NCBI GenBank assembly: GCA_938039795.1
Contig: CALHWU010000012.1
Coordinates: 1-11,009, forward strand
Reading direction: 5' to 3'
DNA length: 11,009 bases
DNA from: an uncultured Muribaculaceae bacterium
GTDB lineage: Bacteria; Bacteroidota; Bacteroidia; Bacteroidales; Muribaculaceae
Below the pieces are notes generated by a model. That model searched no databases and was not told where the DNA came from. It saw only the letters and a program-made list of their open reading frames with translations. Below, piece by piece: positions 1 to 8,223 of the stretch. Every line of letters starts with the position of its first letter. Positions within the stretch are counted from its first letter, which is position 1. Position numbers and translations under genes: made by a program.

Positions 1-58
1 ATGATCACGGGGACGATGCATCATCCGATCGCAAATCTATGCAATCATTCGCTCCCTG

Positions 59-87
59 CAAAATTATTTTAGTTAAAAAAAAGTCAA
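59..87 (-). promoter_or_regulatory. Possible leftward Bacteroidetes-type promoter
   Basis: On the minus strand TTG (87-85) is followed after 18 bases by TAATTTTG (66-59), which fits TAnnTTTG. The spacer is a little short for the family, where 19-21 bases is usual. It would drive a gene running left beyond the window start, making that gene divergent from metK. No gene is visible to support it, so this is a weak call. Confidence 0.3.
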
Positions 88-237
88 CACGCGCCATATA
101 TCATCCATACAGCATTCATGACCTCTCTGCCGACCCTCCATCTGCCCTGCGTTGCCCTCATTTCTTGAAATAGAATTTGGCGAGCATCGGATTGGCCTCC
201 ACAATAGATGTTGTCATTTCCACAAGCGATCCGAGGG

Positions 238-268
238 TTGCATATTATAGAAAAAGTGATTACCTTTG
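238..268 (+). promoter_or_regulatory. metK promoter (Bacteroidetes -33/-7 type)
   Basis: TTG at 238-240, a 20-base spacer, then TACCTTTG at 261-268, matching the Bacteroidetes primary sigma consensus TAnnTTTG with the expected spacing. Transcription would start at about 272-275. That leaves a leader of roughly 185 nucleotides before the metK start codon, unusually long for a housekeeping gene and consistent with RNA-level control. Confidence 0.6.
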
Positions 269-326
269 CAGCCGCAAACCGATGCCACGGGCTTCTCGAC
301 AGAGCGCTCACCGGAACAATGCGACA

Positions 327-376
327 GAGTGGAAAAATTTGGCTGCTTGCAACCACTTGAAAAAATGCTAAAACCG
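327..376 (+). promoter_or_regulatory. SAM-II-like riboswitch aptamer in metK leader
   Basis: A candidate S-adenosylmethionine-sensing pseudoknot. P1 would be GAGUGG (327-332) with CCACUU (353-358). The 20-nt loop contains AUUU (337-340), GG (341-342) and ends in UUGCAA (347-352) directly before the P1 3' strand. The tail reads GAAAAAAUG (359-367), then CUAAAA (368-373) and CC (374-375). Compared from memory with a crystallised SAM-II RNA, the order AUUU / pair / UUGCAA / P1' / GA(U/A)AAA-UG / CUAAAA / pair is kept. The CC:GG pseudoknot pair of the known RNA is GG:CC here, which looks like covariation. GCA (349-351) can also pair with UGC (366-368). The tail is about two bases shorter than in the known RNA, and the second pseudoknot helix is only about 3 bp. 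SAM-II relatives, including the 'SAM-II long loops' type, are known in Bacteroidetes. The position upstream of SAM synthetase supports the call. Confidence 0.6.
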
Positions 377-380
377 CACC

Positions 381-467
381 TTCCATCATCTCCCCCAGCG
401 AATGGATGCCCGGCTTTAGCGCGACGCGACGCCCGGGCATGAATTTTATTATTACAAAATGATGGAA
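381..467 (+). promoter_or_regulatory. Start-codon sequestering element of metK (expression platform)
   Basis: TTCCATCAT (381-389) is a perfect 9-base complement of ATGATGGAA (459-467), which contains the metK start codon and the second in-frame ATG. The pairing would enclose the hairpin at 406-440, which brings the two segments together. The first six bases, UUCCAU (381-386), can instead pair with GUGGAA (329-334), which overlaps the 5' strand of the proposed aptamer helix P1. The three pairings exclude one another, as expected for a ligand-controlled translational switch: SAM bound gives P1 and a closed start, and no SAM gives an open start. The complementarity is seen directly; the switching is inferred. 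Confidence 0.5.
406..453 (+). terminator. Hairpin with U-rich tail in metK leader
   Basis: ATGCCCGG (406-413) pairs perfectly with CCGGGCAT (433-440) around a 19-base loop. The U-rich sequence gaattttattatt (441-453) follows. This could be an intrinsic attenuator controlled by the upstream aptamer. It could also simply be the inner hairpin of the start-codon sequestering structure. The U-tract begins two bases after the stem and is interrupted by A, so termination is uncertain. Confidence 0.4.
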
Positions 468-1787
468 AACAACCTACCGACAAACAACGACAAGCTGAAG
501 CAGGGACACTACCTCTTCACCTCCGAATCAGTTTCGGAAGGCCATCCCGACAAGGTGGCCGACCAGATCTCCGACGCCATTCTCGATGAGTTCATCGCCC
601 AGGACCCGCAGTCGAAAGTAGCCTGCGAGACCCTCGTCACCACCGGACAGGTAGTGGTGGCCGGCGAAGTGAAGAGCAACGCGAGCATCGACCTGACGGG
701 AGTGTGCCGCCGCGTGATCGACGAGATAGGCTACAACCGCAGCGAGCTGAAATTCGACGCGCAGGCATGCGGAGTGCTATCGGCCCTCCATGAACAGAGC
801 GGCGACATCAACCGCGGCGTGGAGCGCGCCAACGCAGCCGACCAGGGAGCCGGCGACCAGGGCATGATGTTCGGCTTCGCCTGCGACGAGACCGCCAACC
901 TGATGCCTTTAGCGCTCGACCTGAGCCACATGCTGCTGCGCGAGCTCGCCGCTATCCGCAAGGAGGGGCGCCTCATGCCCTATCTGCGCCCCGACGCCAA
1001 GAGCCAGGTGACAATTGAATACTCGGCCGAGGGACGTCCCGTGCGCGTGCATACCATCGTCATCTCCACGCAGCACGACGAATTCATCACCCCCTCCCGC
1101 GACGTCACGCCCGAGGAGGCCGACCGCCGGATGCTTGAGCAGATACGCCACGACGTGGCCACCATACTGATACCGCGGGTAGTGGCCAAGCTTCCTGCCG
1201 ACCTGCAGGCGATGTTCGACGACCGGCTGATACTTCACGTCAACCCCACAGGCAAGTTCGTGATCGGCGGCCCGCACGGCGACACCGGCCTGACCGGCCG
1301 CAAGATCGTGGTCGACACCTACGGAGGCCGCGGAGCCCACGGCGGAGGAGCATTCTCGGGCAAGGATCCCTCGAAAGTCGACCGCTCGGCAGCCTACGCC
1401 GCCCGCCACATAGCCAAGAATCTTGTTGCCGCCGGAGTGGCCAGCGAGGCGCTCGTGCAGGTGGCCTACGCCATCGGAGTGGCGCAACCGGTGAGCCTTT
1501 ATGTCAACACCCGCGGCACTGCCAAAGTCAGGATGACCGACGGCGAGATCTCCGCCCGCGTGGCGCGCCTCTTCGACATGACCCCCTACGGCATCGAGCA
1601 GCGCCTGAAACTCCGCAACCCCATCTACCGCGAGACAGCGGCCTACGGCCACATGGGCCAGCAGCCGTGCGCGGTCACCAAGACGTTCGGATCGGGCAAC
1701 AACCGCTTCACCCGCACCGTTGAGCTCTTCACGTGGGAGCGGCTCGACCGCGTCGACGACATCCGCAAGGAATTCGGCCTCAACTGA
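459..1787 (+). CDS. metK: S-adenosylmethionine synthetase (methionine adenosyltransferase)
   Basis: This cytoplasmic enzyme makes SAM from methionine and ATP, using Mg2+ and K+, and releases phosphate and diphosphate. The 442-residue product carries all the family hallmarks. EGHPDK is at 28-32, with the ATP-contacting His29 and the metal-binding Asp31. GAGDQGMMFG (130-139) is the MetK signature 1. GGPHGDTGLTGRK (270-282) comes next, and GGGAFSGKDPSKVDRS (295-310) is the glycine-rich P-loop-like signature 2. It is longer than the roughly 384-residue E. coli enzyme, mostly from insertions in the middle and the C-terminus, a length normal for Bacteroidetes. The start is either ATG 459 or the adjacent ATG 462; no Shine-Dalgarno sequence is visible. 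The leader carries a SAM-II-like RNA and a complement to the start codon, suggesting feedback by the product SAM. The gene appears monocistronic. Confidence 0.97.
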   Translation: MMENNLPTNNDKLKQGHYLFTSESVSEGHPDKVADQISDAILDEFIAQDPQSKVACETLVTTGQVVVAGEVKSNASIDLTGVCRRVIDEIGYNRSELKFDAQACGVLSALHEQSGDINRGVERANAADQGAGDQGMMFGFACDETANLMPLALDLSHMLLRELAAIRKEGRLMPYLRPDAKSQVTIEYSAEGRPVRVHTIVISTQHDEFITPSRDVTPEEADRRMLEQIRHDVATILIPRVVAKLPADLQAMFDDRLILHVNPTGKFVIGGPHGDTGLTGRKIVVDTYGGRGAHGGGAFSGKDPSKVDRSAAYAARHIAKNLVAAGVASEALVQVAYAIGVAQPVSLYVNTRGTAKVRMTDGEISARVARLFDMTPYGIEQRLKLRNPIYRETAAYGHMGQQPCAVTKTFGSGNNRFTRTVELFTWERLDRVDDIRKEFGLN

Positions 1788-1853
1788 CCCTCCGGCCTGC
1801 CGGCTCAGGCGTCAGCGTGCCGACTGCCCGAATATTTGATGGCGATTTAGCCG

Positions 1854-1865
1854 CAAAACGTTTTG
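1854..1865. repeat. 12-bp perfect palindrome over the -33 box
   Basis: CAAAACGTTTTG is its own reverse complement. Its right end supplies the TTTG -33 box of the downstream promoter. It could be a regulator binding site; no regulator is known from the sequence. Confidence 0.4.
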
Positions 1866-1892
1866 AAGCAAGGCAAAAAAAGCGTAACTTTG
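1862..1892 (+). promoter_or_regulatory. Promoter of the PpiD-like foldase gene
   Basis: TTTG (1862-1865), a 19-base spacer and TAACTTTG (1885-1892) are a near-ideal Bacteroidetes promoter. The start would be at about 1896-1899, giving a leader of about 100 nucleotides. Both boxes lie within dyad symmetries listed separately. Confidence 0.7.
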
Positions 1893-1910
1893 TGCGCTCT
1901 TTTGCCTTGC
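1868..1910. repeat. 11-bp inverted repeat spanning the -7 box (possible operator)
   Basis: GCAAGGCAAAA (1868-1878) and TTTTGCCTTGC (1900-1910) are exact reverse complements. A shorter inner pair, AGCG (1881-1884) and CGCT (1895-1898), has nearly the same centre, around 1889. The -7 box TAACTTTG sits in the middle and the right arm begins at the predicted transcription start. This geometry suits an operator. The repeat could also form an RNA hairpin in transcripts reading through from metK, but no U-tract follows it. Confidence 0.5.
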
Positions 1911-1948
1911 CGATGCGCCGGCTGCCGAGGCCAAGCGCCATGGCAAAA
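1900..1948 (+). promoter_or_regulatory. Possible 5' leader stem of the foldase mRNA
   Basis: TTTTGCC (1900-1906), at the predicted 5' end of the transcript, is complementary to GGCAAAA (1942-1948). GCGC (1915-1918) and GCGC (1935-1938) can pair inside it. A stem at the very 5' end could protect the mRNA. After it the leader is A-rich up to the start codon at 2002, with no Shine-Dalgarno sequence. I recognise no known RNA family. Confidence 0.3.
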
Positions 1949-2001
1949 GTGCTGCAACGGGAAAAGAAAAGAAATCAAACAATTATCAGATAGACACTTA
2001 A

Positions 2002-4077
2002 ATGGCTACATTAGAGAAAATCAGAAGCAAATCGGTGCTTCTGCTCGTTATCATCGGCGTGGCGCTTCTGGCGTTCATCATCGGTGACTTCTTCACTTCG
2101 GGCCGCACATTCTTCGGCACCGGCACCACCGTCGCCAAGGTCGGCGGACAGAAAATCGACATTCAGGAATTCCAGCGCCAGATGGAGACCGCCAACCAGA
2201 ACGCACAGCAGAGCGGACAGAAGATCGACCAGGCCCTGCTGCAGCAGCAGGTGCTCGGCAACATGATCTCCGAGAAGCTCTACAAAGAGGAGCTTGAAGA
2301 CCTCGGCCTCAAGGTGACCGACGACGAGCTCACCGAGATGATGCTCGGCACCGGCGCCCCCATGGTCGACCAGATGGTGCGCCAGCAGATCGGAGTGGAG
2401 AGTGCATCGGCGCTCCACGACATGGCTTTCAACCCGGTGAAATACGGACTCGACGAGAACACCGCCAGTCAGCTACGCGGCATCTGGATCAGCCTTGAGA
2501 ACCAGATGGAACAGTATCTGCTGCAGCAGAAGTTTCAGAATCTTTTCGCCGGCACTCTCGTAGCCAACAAGCTCGATGCGAAAGCCCTCTACGACGACGG
2601 TGTAGGCACAGCCACAATAGCTTACACACATAAGGACTACTCATCGCTCGCCGACGAAGACTATTCTGTCAGCGACGCCGAGATCAAGGCCGCATGGAAC
2701 GACCGCCGCAACCAGTTCGCCATCGCAGAGCAGCAGCGCCGCATCACCTACATCGACGTAGACATCCAGCCCTCGCAGGCCGACCTCGTGGCAGCTGAAA
2801 AGACCGTGGAAGACGCCATCGCATCGCTCCGCGACACCCCCGACACCGAGGGAGTGGCCGGCAACAACCTCTTCGTTGTCGACCGCCGCAAGACCACGGC
2901 AGCCGCCATCCGCAACTCGCAGGTGCGCGCCTTCGCCGACTCGGCCGCTGTAGGCTCGGCTTCGCTTGTGGCCCGCATCGGCAACGACTTCACGCTCGCC
3001 AAACTCATCGGCAAGAGCAGCGAAATCGACTCGATCAACTGCAACATTTTCGTGGTCACCGCCGGACGCGCAGCAGCCGACTCGATCATCGGTCAGCTCA
3101 ACTCCGGAGCCATCGACTTCGCCTCCCTCGCACAGAACGCCGAAGTGGCACAGCCTCAGGCCGACGTGAAGCTCTCGCTCACCGACCCGCAGCTCGCACA
3201 GTACAAGAAAGTGCTCGCCGAGGCTCCCGCCGGACGCTACTTCATGCCCGACACCCTCAACCCGCAGAACGTGCTCGTGGTGCGCGTCAACAGCCGCCAG
3301 AATCCAGTGACCGTCTATGACCTCGCCACCATCGAATACCGCGCAGAGCCGTCAAATGCCACGATCAACCGTCTGCAGGCATCACTCCAGACATTCCTCA
3401 ACGCCAACCCAACAGCCGCCGAATTCAACAAAAATGCAGCCGATTCTGGCTACACGGCTATTCCCGCCACCGTCTCGGCCTCCACACCCCAGATCGGACG
3501 CCTCAACGATTCACGCGGAGCCGTCAACTGGGCCATGAACGCCAAAAAAGGCGCAGTGTCGCCCATTTTCGGCGACGAGTCGACAGGCCGCTTCCTGGCC
3601 GTGGCTCTCGATGACATCTACGACGAGTATGTTCCCGCCAACGATCCTCAGACACTCATCTACCTGACGGAAGAGGTGCGCAACGGCAAAAAAGCCGAGA
3701 AGCTTATCGGCGACTATCAGGGCAAAGCCAGCGACGTGGCCGGATATGCGAAACTCATGGAGAGCCGCGTCGATTCAGCCATGGTCAACTTCTCGCAGTT
3801 CTCAGTCTACGCTCCTGCTCTCGGAGGCCCCGAGACGCTCGCTCAGGTAAAATGCGCCGAGCCGGGCAAACTCGTAGGCCCTGTGAAGACCAACAACGGC
3901 GTTATAGTGTTCAGCATCGTCAATGTCGACAACAGCTCGCGTCCCTATTCCTTCGAGGAGAACGCCACCCTCTTCCAGCGCACACGCGGCGCTGTGGCCC
4001 TCGGCAATCAGCTCCCGGCCATACTCCTCGGCAACAGAAAAGTCGAAAACAACATACTGAAGTTCTTCCGCGACTGA
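2002..4077 (+). CDS. Membrane-anchored PpiC/PpiD-type peptidylprolyl isomerase-like foldase
   Basis: A 691-residue envelope protein. A short basic N-terminus precedes one hydrophobic segment (about 12-30), which should anchor it in the inner membrane with the rest in the periplasm. Residues 45-235 resemble the SurA/PpiD N-terminal chaperone domain, with helices rich in Gln and Glu and a conserved 'KVGGQKIDIQEFQRQME' start. A parvulin-like region lies at about 345-430. Two further segments, about 510-540 and 618-643, look like the C-terminal half of parvulin domains ('KKGAVSPIFG..TGRFLAVALDDI', 'EPGKLVGPVKTNNGVIVFSIVNVD'). The His residues of active parvulins are not visible in the 345-430 region, so it may act mainly as a chaperone for outer-membrane and secreted proteins. 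Length and architecture match the roughly 700-residue PpiD-like proteins of Bacteroidetes. It has its own promoter and is followed by a terminator, so it is probably transcribed alone. Confidence 0.85.
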   Translation: MATLEKIRSKSVLLLVIIGVALLAFIIGDFFTSGRTFFGTGTTVAKVGGQKIDIQEFQRQMETANQNAQQSGQKIDQALLQQQVLGNMISEKLYKEELEDLGLKVTDDELTEMMLGTGAPMVDQMVRQQIGVESASALHDMAFNPVKYGLDENTASQLRGIWISLENQMEQYLLQQKFQNLFAGTLVANKLDAKALYDDGVGTATIAYTHKDYSSLADEDYSVSDAEIKAAWNDRRNQFAIAEQQRRITYIDVDIQPSQADLVAAEKTVEDAIASLRDTPDTEGVAGNNLFVVDRRKTTAAAIRNSQVRAFADSAAVGSASLVARIGNDFTLAKLIGKSSEIDSINCNIFVVTAGRAAADSIIGQLNSGAIDFASLAQNAEVAQPQADVKLSLTDPQLAQYKKVLAEAPAGRYFMPDTLNPQNVLVVRVNSRQNPVTVYDLATIEYRAEPSNATINRLQASLQTFLNANPTAAEFNKNAADSGYTAIPATVSASTPQIGRLNDSRGAVNWAMNAKKGAVSPIFGDESTGRFLAVALDDIYDEYVPANDPQTLIYLTEEVRNGKKAEKLIGDYQGKASDVAGYAKLMESRVDSAMVNFSQFSVYAPALGGPETLAQVKCAEPGKLVGPVKTNNGVIVFSIVNVDNSSRPYSFEENATLFQRTRGAVALGNQLPAILLGNRKVENNILKFFRD

Positions 4078-4130
4078 CCCGGATTCGGGACTGGACAGCG
4101 GTCGACAACATTAGTCCACAACCACTGACG

Positions 4131-4175
4131 CTACAGCCCGAATGCCTCCACAGGCAGACGGGCTGTAGCCGTTTC
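4131..4175 (+). terminator. Terminator after the foldase gene
   Basis: CTACAGCCCG (4131-4140) pairs exactly with CGGGCTGTAG (4160-4169). Inside, TGCCT (4143-4147) pairs with AGGCA (4152-4156) around a CCAC loop. Only a short T-run (GTTTC) follows, so it is a weak-tail terminator. It lies 53 bases after the foldase stop and about 40 before the serine dehydratase start. No clear TAnnTTTG box is seen between it and the next gene. Confidence 0.65.
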
Positions 4176-4207
4176 AACACCTAAATCACATAAAATCTCT
4201 CATACCC

Positions 4208-5419
4208 ATGAAATCTTTACGCGAACTCTACCGCATCGGCACCGGACCGTCGTCGTCCCACACCATGGGCCCGCGCCGCGCCGCCCAGATCTTCCTGTCG
4301 CGCAACCGCTCGGCCCGCAAGATCGAAGTCACCCTATACGGCTCTCTCGCAGCCACCGGCCGCGGCCACCTCACCGACGTGGCCATTGTCGACACCATCA
4401 AGCCGGCCACTGACGTCGAGATTATCTGGAAGCCCGAGATATTTCTCCCGTTCCACCCCAACGGCATGAAATTCCAGGCCTTCGACGCTTCGGGCAACGT
4501 CACCGACGAATGGACCGTATACAGCGTAGGCGGTGGCGAGCTTGCCGAAGAGGGAGTGCCGCGCTCAGGAAGCGACGACGTGTATAAAATGTCGTCGCTC
4601 ACGGAGATCCTCCACTGGTGCGAGGACACCGGAAAGACCTACTGGGAATACGTGGAAGAGTGCGAGGGTCCCGAAATATGGGAGTATCTCGCCAAAGTAT
4701 GGCAGACGATGGCGGCAGCTGTAGAGCGTGGTCTCGACCAGGAGGGAGTGCTCCCCGGACCGCTCAACCTGCGCCGCCGCGCCAATTCCTACCATGTCAG
4801 AGCCTCCGGCTACAAATCCAACCTGCAGAGCCGCGGACTGGTGTTCAGCTATGCCCTCGCCGTCAGCGAGGAGAACGCCTCGGGCGGCGAGATCGTCACC
4901 GCCCCCACCTGCGGATCGTGCGGAGTGGTTCCCGCGGTGCTATATCATCTCAAGAAGAGCCGTGACTTCTCCGACGCACGCATTTACCGAGCTCTCGCCA
5001 CGGCCGGCCTGATCGGCAACATAGCCAAGACCAACGCCTCGATAGCAGGAGCCGAGGTGGGATGTCAGGGTGAGGTCGGAGTGGCCTGCGCCATGGCTGC
5101 CGCCGCGGCCAACCAGCTGTTCGGCGGCAGTCCCGCACAGATCGAATACTCGGCCGAAATGGGCCTGGAGCACCATCTGGGCATGACGTGCGACCCCGTG
5201 TGCGGACTCGTACAGATACCCTGTATCGAGCGCAACGCCTATGCCGCCGCCCGCGCGCTCGACGCCAATCTCTACTCGTCGTTTACCGACGGCAACCACC
5301 GCGTGTCCTACGACCGCGTGGTCGAAGTGATGAAGGAGACCGGACACGACCTCCCCTCGATCTACAAGGAGACCGGCGAGGGCGGACTCGCCCGCCGCTG
5401 GGAGGCCTCCAGACAATGA
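4208..5419 (+). CDS. sdaA: L-serine ammonia-lyase, iron-sulfur, single-chain
   Basis: It deaminates L-serine to pyruvate and ammonia using a [4Fe-4S] cluster. The 403-residue product joins the beta domain (1 to about 150, beginning with GTGPSSSHTMGPRRA at 11-25) and the alpha domain (about 160-400). The alpha domain has TAPTCGSCGVVPA (231-243) and CDPVCGLVQIPCIERNA (328-344). Cys286, Cys328 and Cys339 have the same spacing (42 and 11) as the three cluster ligands of E. coli SdaA (Cys343, 385, 396). It is shorter than the 454-residue E. coli enzyme but normal for Bacteroidetes. ATG 4208 places the conserved SSSHT motif at the usual distance from the N-terminus. There is no Shine-Dalgarno sequence. 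Its stop overlaps the start of the glycosyltransferase gene by four bases (ATGA), so the two are cotranscribed and probably translationally coupled. Confidence 0.95.
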   Translation: MKSLRELYRIGTGPSSSHTMGPRRAAQIFLSRNRSARKIEVTLYGSLAATGRGHLTDVAIVDTIKPATDVEIIWKPEIFLPFHPNGMKFQAFDASGNVTDEWTVYSVGGGELAEEGVPRSGSDDVYKMSSLTEILHWCEDTGKTYWEYVEECEGPEIWEYLAKVWQTMAAAVERGLDQEGVLPGPLNLRRRANSYHVRASGYKSNLQSRGLVFSYALAVSEENASGGEIVTAPTCGSCGVVPAVLYHLKKSRDFSDARIYRALATAGLIGNIAKTNASIAGAEVGCQGEVGVACAMAAAAANQLFGGSPAQIEYSAEMGLEHHLGMTCDPVCGLVQIPCIERNAYAAARALDANLYSSFTDGNHRVSYDRVVEVMKETGHDLPSIYKETGEGGLARRWEASRQ

Positions 5420-6627
5420 GCCTGCACTCTGCGCTCATTGTGACGAAATTCGGCTACCGCAGGGGAGGAGCCGAGGCAGTGGCGATAGATCTCGCCTCGC
5501 TGCTTCATGCCCGCGGATGGCGTGTAGGGATTTTCACGATGGATTATCCCGCCAACTCCGCTCCGCCCCCCGGCATCGCCATGTACACCGCTCCGGAGAT
5601 ACGCATCGACGGCGCCCTGTCCGACAGGCTGCGCGGAGCCCGGCGCGTGCTCGGGGGCGCCGGAGTGGCCGCCGCTTTCCGCGCCGCGCTGACCGACTTC
5701 CGCCCCGACATAGTCCATTTCCACAACATCCATTCATATCTGTCGCCCGAAGTGGTCAGAATAGCGAACCAGAAGGGTATTCCCACGGCATGGACTCTCC
5801 ACGATTACAAGCTCCTCTGTCCGACCTACAGCTTTCTGCGCGACGGGGCCATCTGCGAGGAGTGCATGACCGGCACCCCTATCGCGGCAGTGCGCCACCG
5901 ATGCATGAAGCGGTCGCTACCCGCCACCCTGCTTGCCGGAGCCGAGATGCTTAAATGGCATCGGAGCCGGCTGGAGAAGTGGACCGATGCCTTCATCTGC
6001 CCGAGCGCTTTCATGGCCGCAAAGATGTCGGAGGGAGGATTTGACGCCACAAAACTCCACACGCTTTGCAACTTCACCACTTCCGGCATTGTCTACCAAC
6101 GGCGTCCCCGCAAGAATTTCGCATGCTACGTAGGACGCCTATCGGAAGAAAAAGGGATCGACACACTGCTACGCGCTGTCGCCTCACTACAGCCGCAGCG
6201 ATTAAGACTCGTGGTGGCGGGCGACGGGCCTCTGGCGCCACGGCTGCATGAGAGCTACGGACGCTGTGAGAACATACAGTTTCTCGGACGTATCGGAGTG
6301 GCTGAAGTCGGACATCTTCTTTCGGAAGCGCTCTTCTCGGTTGTTCCCTCAGAGTGTTACGAAAACAACCCGCTGAGCCTCATAGAATCATTGTCGGCCG
6401 GCACACCCGTTGTCGGAGCAGCCATAGGAGGCATTCCCGAACTTATCGGCGAGGGCGACGGACTGATGTTCACGCCCGGCGATGTCGGCTTGCTGCAGCA
6501 GGCCATGTCGACAGCGGCCGCCACCGTCTGGGATCACGACGCGATCGCGGCGAGAGCCGCCGGAGCATTCAGCCCCGACCGTCATTACCGGCGCCTGATG
6601 GAAATCTACCGCAGCGTCATGCGCTGA
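5416..6627 (+). CDS. GT4-family glycosyltransferase (GT-B fold)
   Basis: A probable retaining transferase that moves a sugar from a nucleotide-sugar donor, likely for a surface glycan or lipopolysaccharide; donor and acceptor are unknown. The 403-residue protein has the N-terminal acceptor domain (1 to about 215), with the GGAEAVAIDLA motif at 17-27 and HFHNIHSY at 101-108. The C-terminal donor domain follows, with YVGRLSEEKGID (238-249), VVAGDGPL (266-273) and the E-x7-E motif as E316 and E324. Four cysteines (135, 147, 150, 163) form a C-x11-C-x2-C-x12-C cluster of the kind seen in many GT4 enzymes. The chosen start ATG 5416 overlaps the serine dehydratase stop and puts the beta1 strand and GGAE loop at the family position. 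The frame stays open 76 codons further upstream, but that part only shadows sdaA. GGAGG at 5401-5405, ten bases before the ATG, may help initiation. Confidence 0.88.
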   Translation: MSLHSALIVTKFGYRRGGAEAVAIDLASLLHARGWRVGIFTMDYPANSAPPPGIAMYTAPEIRIDGALSDRLRGARRVLGGAGVAAAFRAALTDFRPDIVHFHNIHSYLSPEVVRIANQKGIPTAWTLHDYKLLCPTYSFLRDGAICEECMTGTPIAAVRHRCMKRSLPATLLAGAEMLKWHRSRLEKWTDAFICPSAFMAAKMSEGGFDATKLHTLCNFTTSGIVYQRRPRKNFACYVGRLSEEKGIDTLLRAVASLQPQRLRLVVAGDGPLAPRLHESYGRCENIQFLGRIGVAEVGHLLSEALFSVVPSECYENNPLSLIESLSAGTPVVGAAIGGIPELIGEGDGLMFTPGDVGLLQQAMSTAAATVWDHDAIAARAAGAFSPDRHYRRLMEIYRSVMR

Positions 6628-6673
6628 CAGAGGCGATCGCTGTCAATGCCGCGCGTTCTTTGATCATGCCGGA

Positions 6674-6706
6674 TTGACAGATATCTGACGGAAATTACTA
6701 ACTTTG
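6674..6706 (+). promoter_or_regulatory. Promoter of the symporter-WYL-trmD genes
   Basis: TTG (6674-6676) and TAACTTTG (6699-6706) are separated by 22 bases, slightly wide for the consensus. The -7 box is identical to the one before the foldase gene. Transcription would start around 6710-6713, leaving a short leader of under 30 bases. A 10-bp palindrome, CAGATATCTG (6678-6687), lies between the boxes. Confidence 0.55.
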
Positions 6707-6738
6707 CATAAGTAATACCTGACATCTGCAGTACAGAC

Positions 6739-8223
6739 ATGACTCCCCTGATTGTGATAGCCACCGTAGCCTGCTATTTCGCATTGCTTATTGGCATTTC
6801 ATGGCTCGCCTCCCGCGGCGGCGACAACGACACTTTCTTCACCGGCAACCGCCGCGCCCCCTGGCCTGTGGTGGCCTTTGCCATGGTCGGCGCCGCCATA
6901 TCGGGCGTCACGTTCATCTCCGTACCCGGCATGGTCGCCGCCAAAGGCTACGCCTACCTCCAGATGGTTCTGGGCTTCATAGTGGGTTATGTGGTGATAG
7001 CAGTTGTGCTCGTGCCCCTTTTCTACCGTCTCGGGCTGGTATCGATCTACGGCTACCTCGGGCAGCGGTTCGGCAACCGGAGCTACCGCAGCGGAGCATG
7101 GATATTCTTCGTATCGAAGATCCTCGGCGCCTCCGTGCGGTTTTTCGTGGTCTGCGCCGTGCTGCAGCTGCTGGTCTTCCGCCCTCTCGGCATCCCGTTT
7201 GAGATCAATGTGGCCGCCACCATCGGGCTCATATGGCTGTATACCGTCAGGGGTGGCGTAAAAGCCCTTATTTGGACCGATCTCCTCAAGAGCGCCTGCC
7301 TGATAGGGTCGGTGGTGCTCTGCATCGTGTTCATAGCCCGCGATCTCGGTCTCGGACCGGGCGAGCTTGCCGACGCCATAGTAAGCCACGAGAGCAGCCG
7401 GGTGTTTTTCTTCGACGATCCCAAGTCGGGACAATGGTTCTGGAAGCAGTTTCTGGCGGGCGTATTCATGGCCATCGCCACCAACGGCCTCGACCAGGAT
7501 ATGATGCAGCGCCATCTGTCGTGCCGCGACTCCGTCAGCTCGCGTAAAAACATGATATGGAGCGGCGTTATGCAGTTTTTTGTCATCGGGCTGTTTCTCG
7601 TACTCGGCACCATGCTTCTTTTGTACACTTCGCACAACGGCCTCGCCCTCCCGGAAAAATCCGACGAGATCTTCGGGATGGTGGCCTCCCATGCCGGCAT
7701 GCCGCTTGTGGCTGGCATAGTGTTCGTCGTTGGCCTCATAGCTGCCGCCTACTCCGCCGCCGGCTCCGCTCTTACATCACTCACCACTACCTTCACCGTC
7801 GACATCCTCGGCGCGCAGAGCCGGCTCGACGAAGGGCGCCTCACCGTCGTCCGTCGGCGCGTGCACGCCGCCATGGCCATATGCATGGGGCTCGTGATCG
7901 TAGCGTTCTATCACCTGAGCGAGGACGACGCCATCAGCGCCGTCTACACCCTCGCCTCCTACACCTACGGCCCGATTCTCGGCCTGTTCGCGTTCGGCAT
8001 GCTGACACGGCGGTCGGTGCGCGACTCATGGGTTCCGGCCATATGCATTGCCGCTCCGGCCGCCGCATGGCTCATGCAGTGGGCCATGCACCGCGCATGG
8101 GGCTATGAAACCGGATTCGAACTATTAATCATCAACGCCCTGCTGACCATGGCCGGCCTTTATGCGGCCGCCGTTTCCGCCCGGCGACAGACATCTACAG
8201 CCTATGCCGAAAAACCTGTTTAG
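6739..8223 (+). CDS. Sodium:solute symporter (SSS family)
   Basis: An inner-membrane transporter that couples uptake of a solute to Na+ entry; the solute cannot be told from sequence. The 494-residue product has about 13 hydrophobic segments, at roughly 2-22, 42-63, 74-96, 120-147, 155-171, 184-201, 234-250, 274-297, 321-338, 376-392, 400-420, 432-450 and 460-480, matching the SSS topology. 'FFTGNRRAPW' (33-42) after the first helix and 'ISGVTFISVPGM' (54-65) are typical of the family. The segment AAYSAAGSALTSLTT (336-350) corresponds to the helix carrying the sodium-site Ser/Thr residues. 'ATNGLDQDMMQRHLSCRD' (247-264) is also characteristic. It is the first gene after a promoter. Its end overlaps the WYL regulator start by 20 bases, so the two are likely cotranscribed. 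Bacteroidetes encode many such symporters, often for sugars, sialic acid or organic acids. Confidence 0.92.
   Translation: MTPLIVIATVACYFALLIGISWLASRGGDNDTFFTGNRRAPWPVVAFAMVGAAISGVTFISVPGMVAAKGYAYLQMVLGFIVGYVVIAVVLVPLFYRLGLVSIYGYLGQRFGNRSYRSGAWIFFVSKILGASVRFFVVCAVLQLLVFRPLGIPFEINVAATIGLIWLYTVRGGVKALIWTDLLKSACLIGSVVLCIVFIARDLGLGPGELADAIVSHESSRVFFFDDPKSGQWFWKQFLAGVFMAIATNGLDQDMMQRHLSCRDSVSSRKNMIWSGVMQFFVIGLFLVLGTMLLLYTSHNGLALPEKSDEIFGMVASHAGMPLVAGIVFVVGLIAAAYSAAGSALTSLTTTFTVDILGAQSRLDEGRLTVVRRRVHAAMAICMGLVIVAFYHLSEDDAISAVYTLASYTYGPILGLFAFGMLTRRSVRDSWVPAICIAAPAAAWLMQWAMHRAWGYETGFELLIINALLTMAGLYAAAVSARRQTSTAYAEKPV

Larger units (their letters stand above)
1..458. other. Gene-free region upstream of metK
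   Basis: I see no convincing coding region here. Short open frames exist on both strands, but their products are low-complexity or Cys/Arg-rich with no recognisable family. Positions 1-237 are mostly unexplained: an A/T-rich stretch around 60-82 and a possible leftward promoter are the only signals. Positions 238-458 hold a metK promoter, a riboswitch-like RNA and a hairpin, each listed separately. Confidence 0.7.
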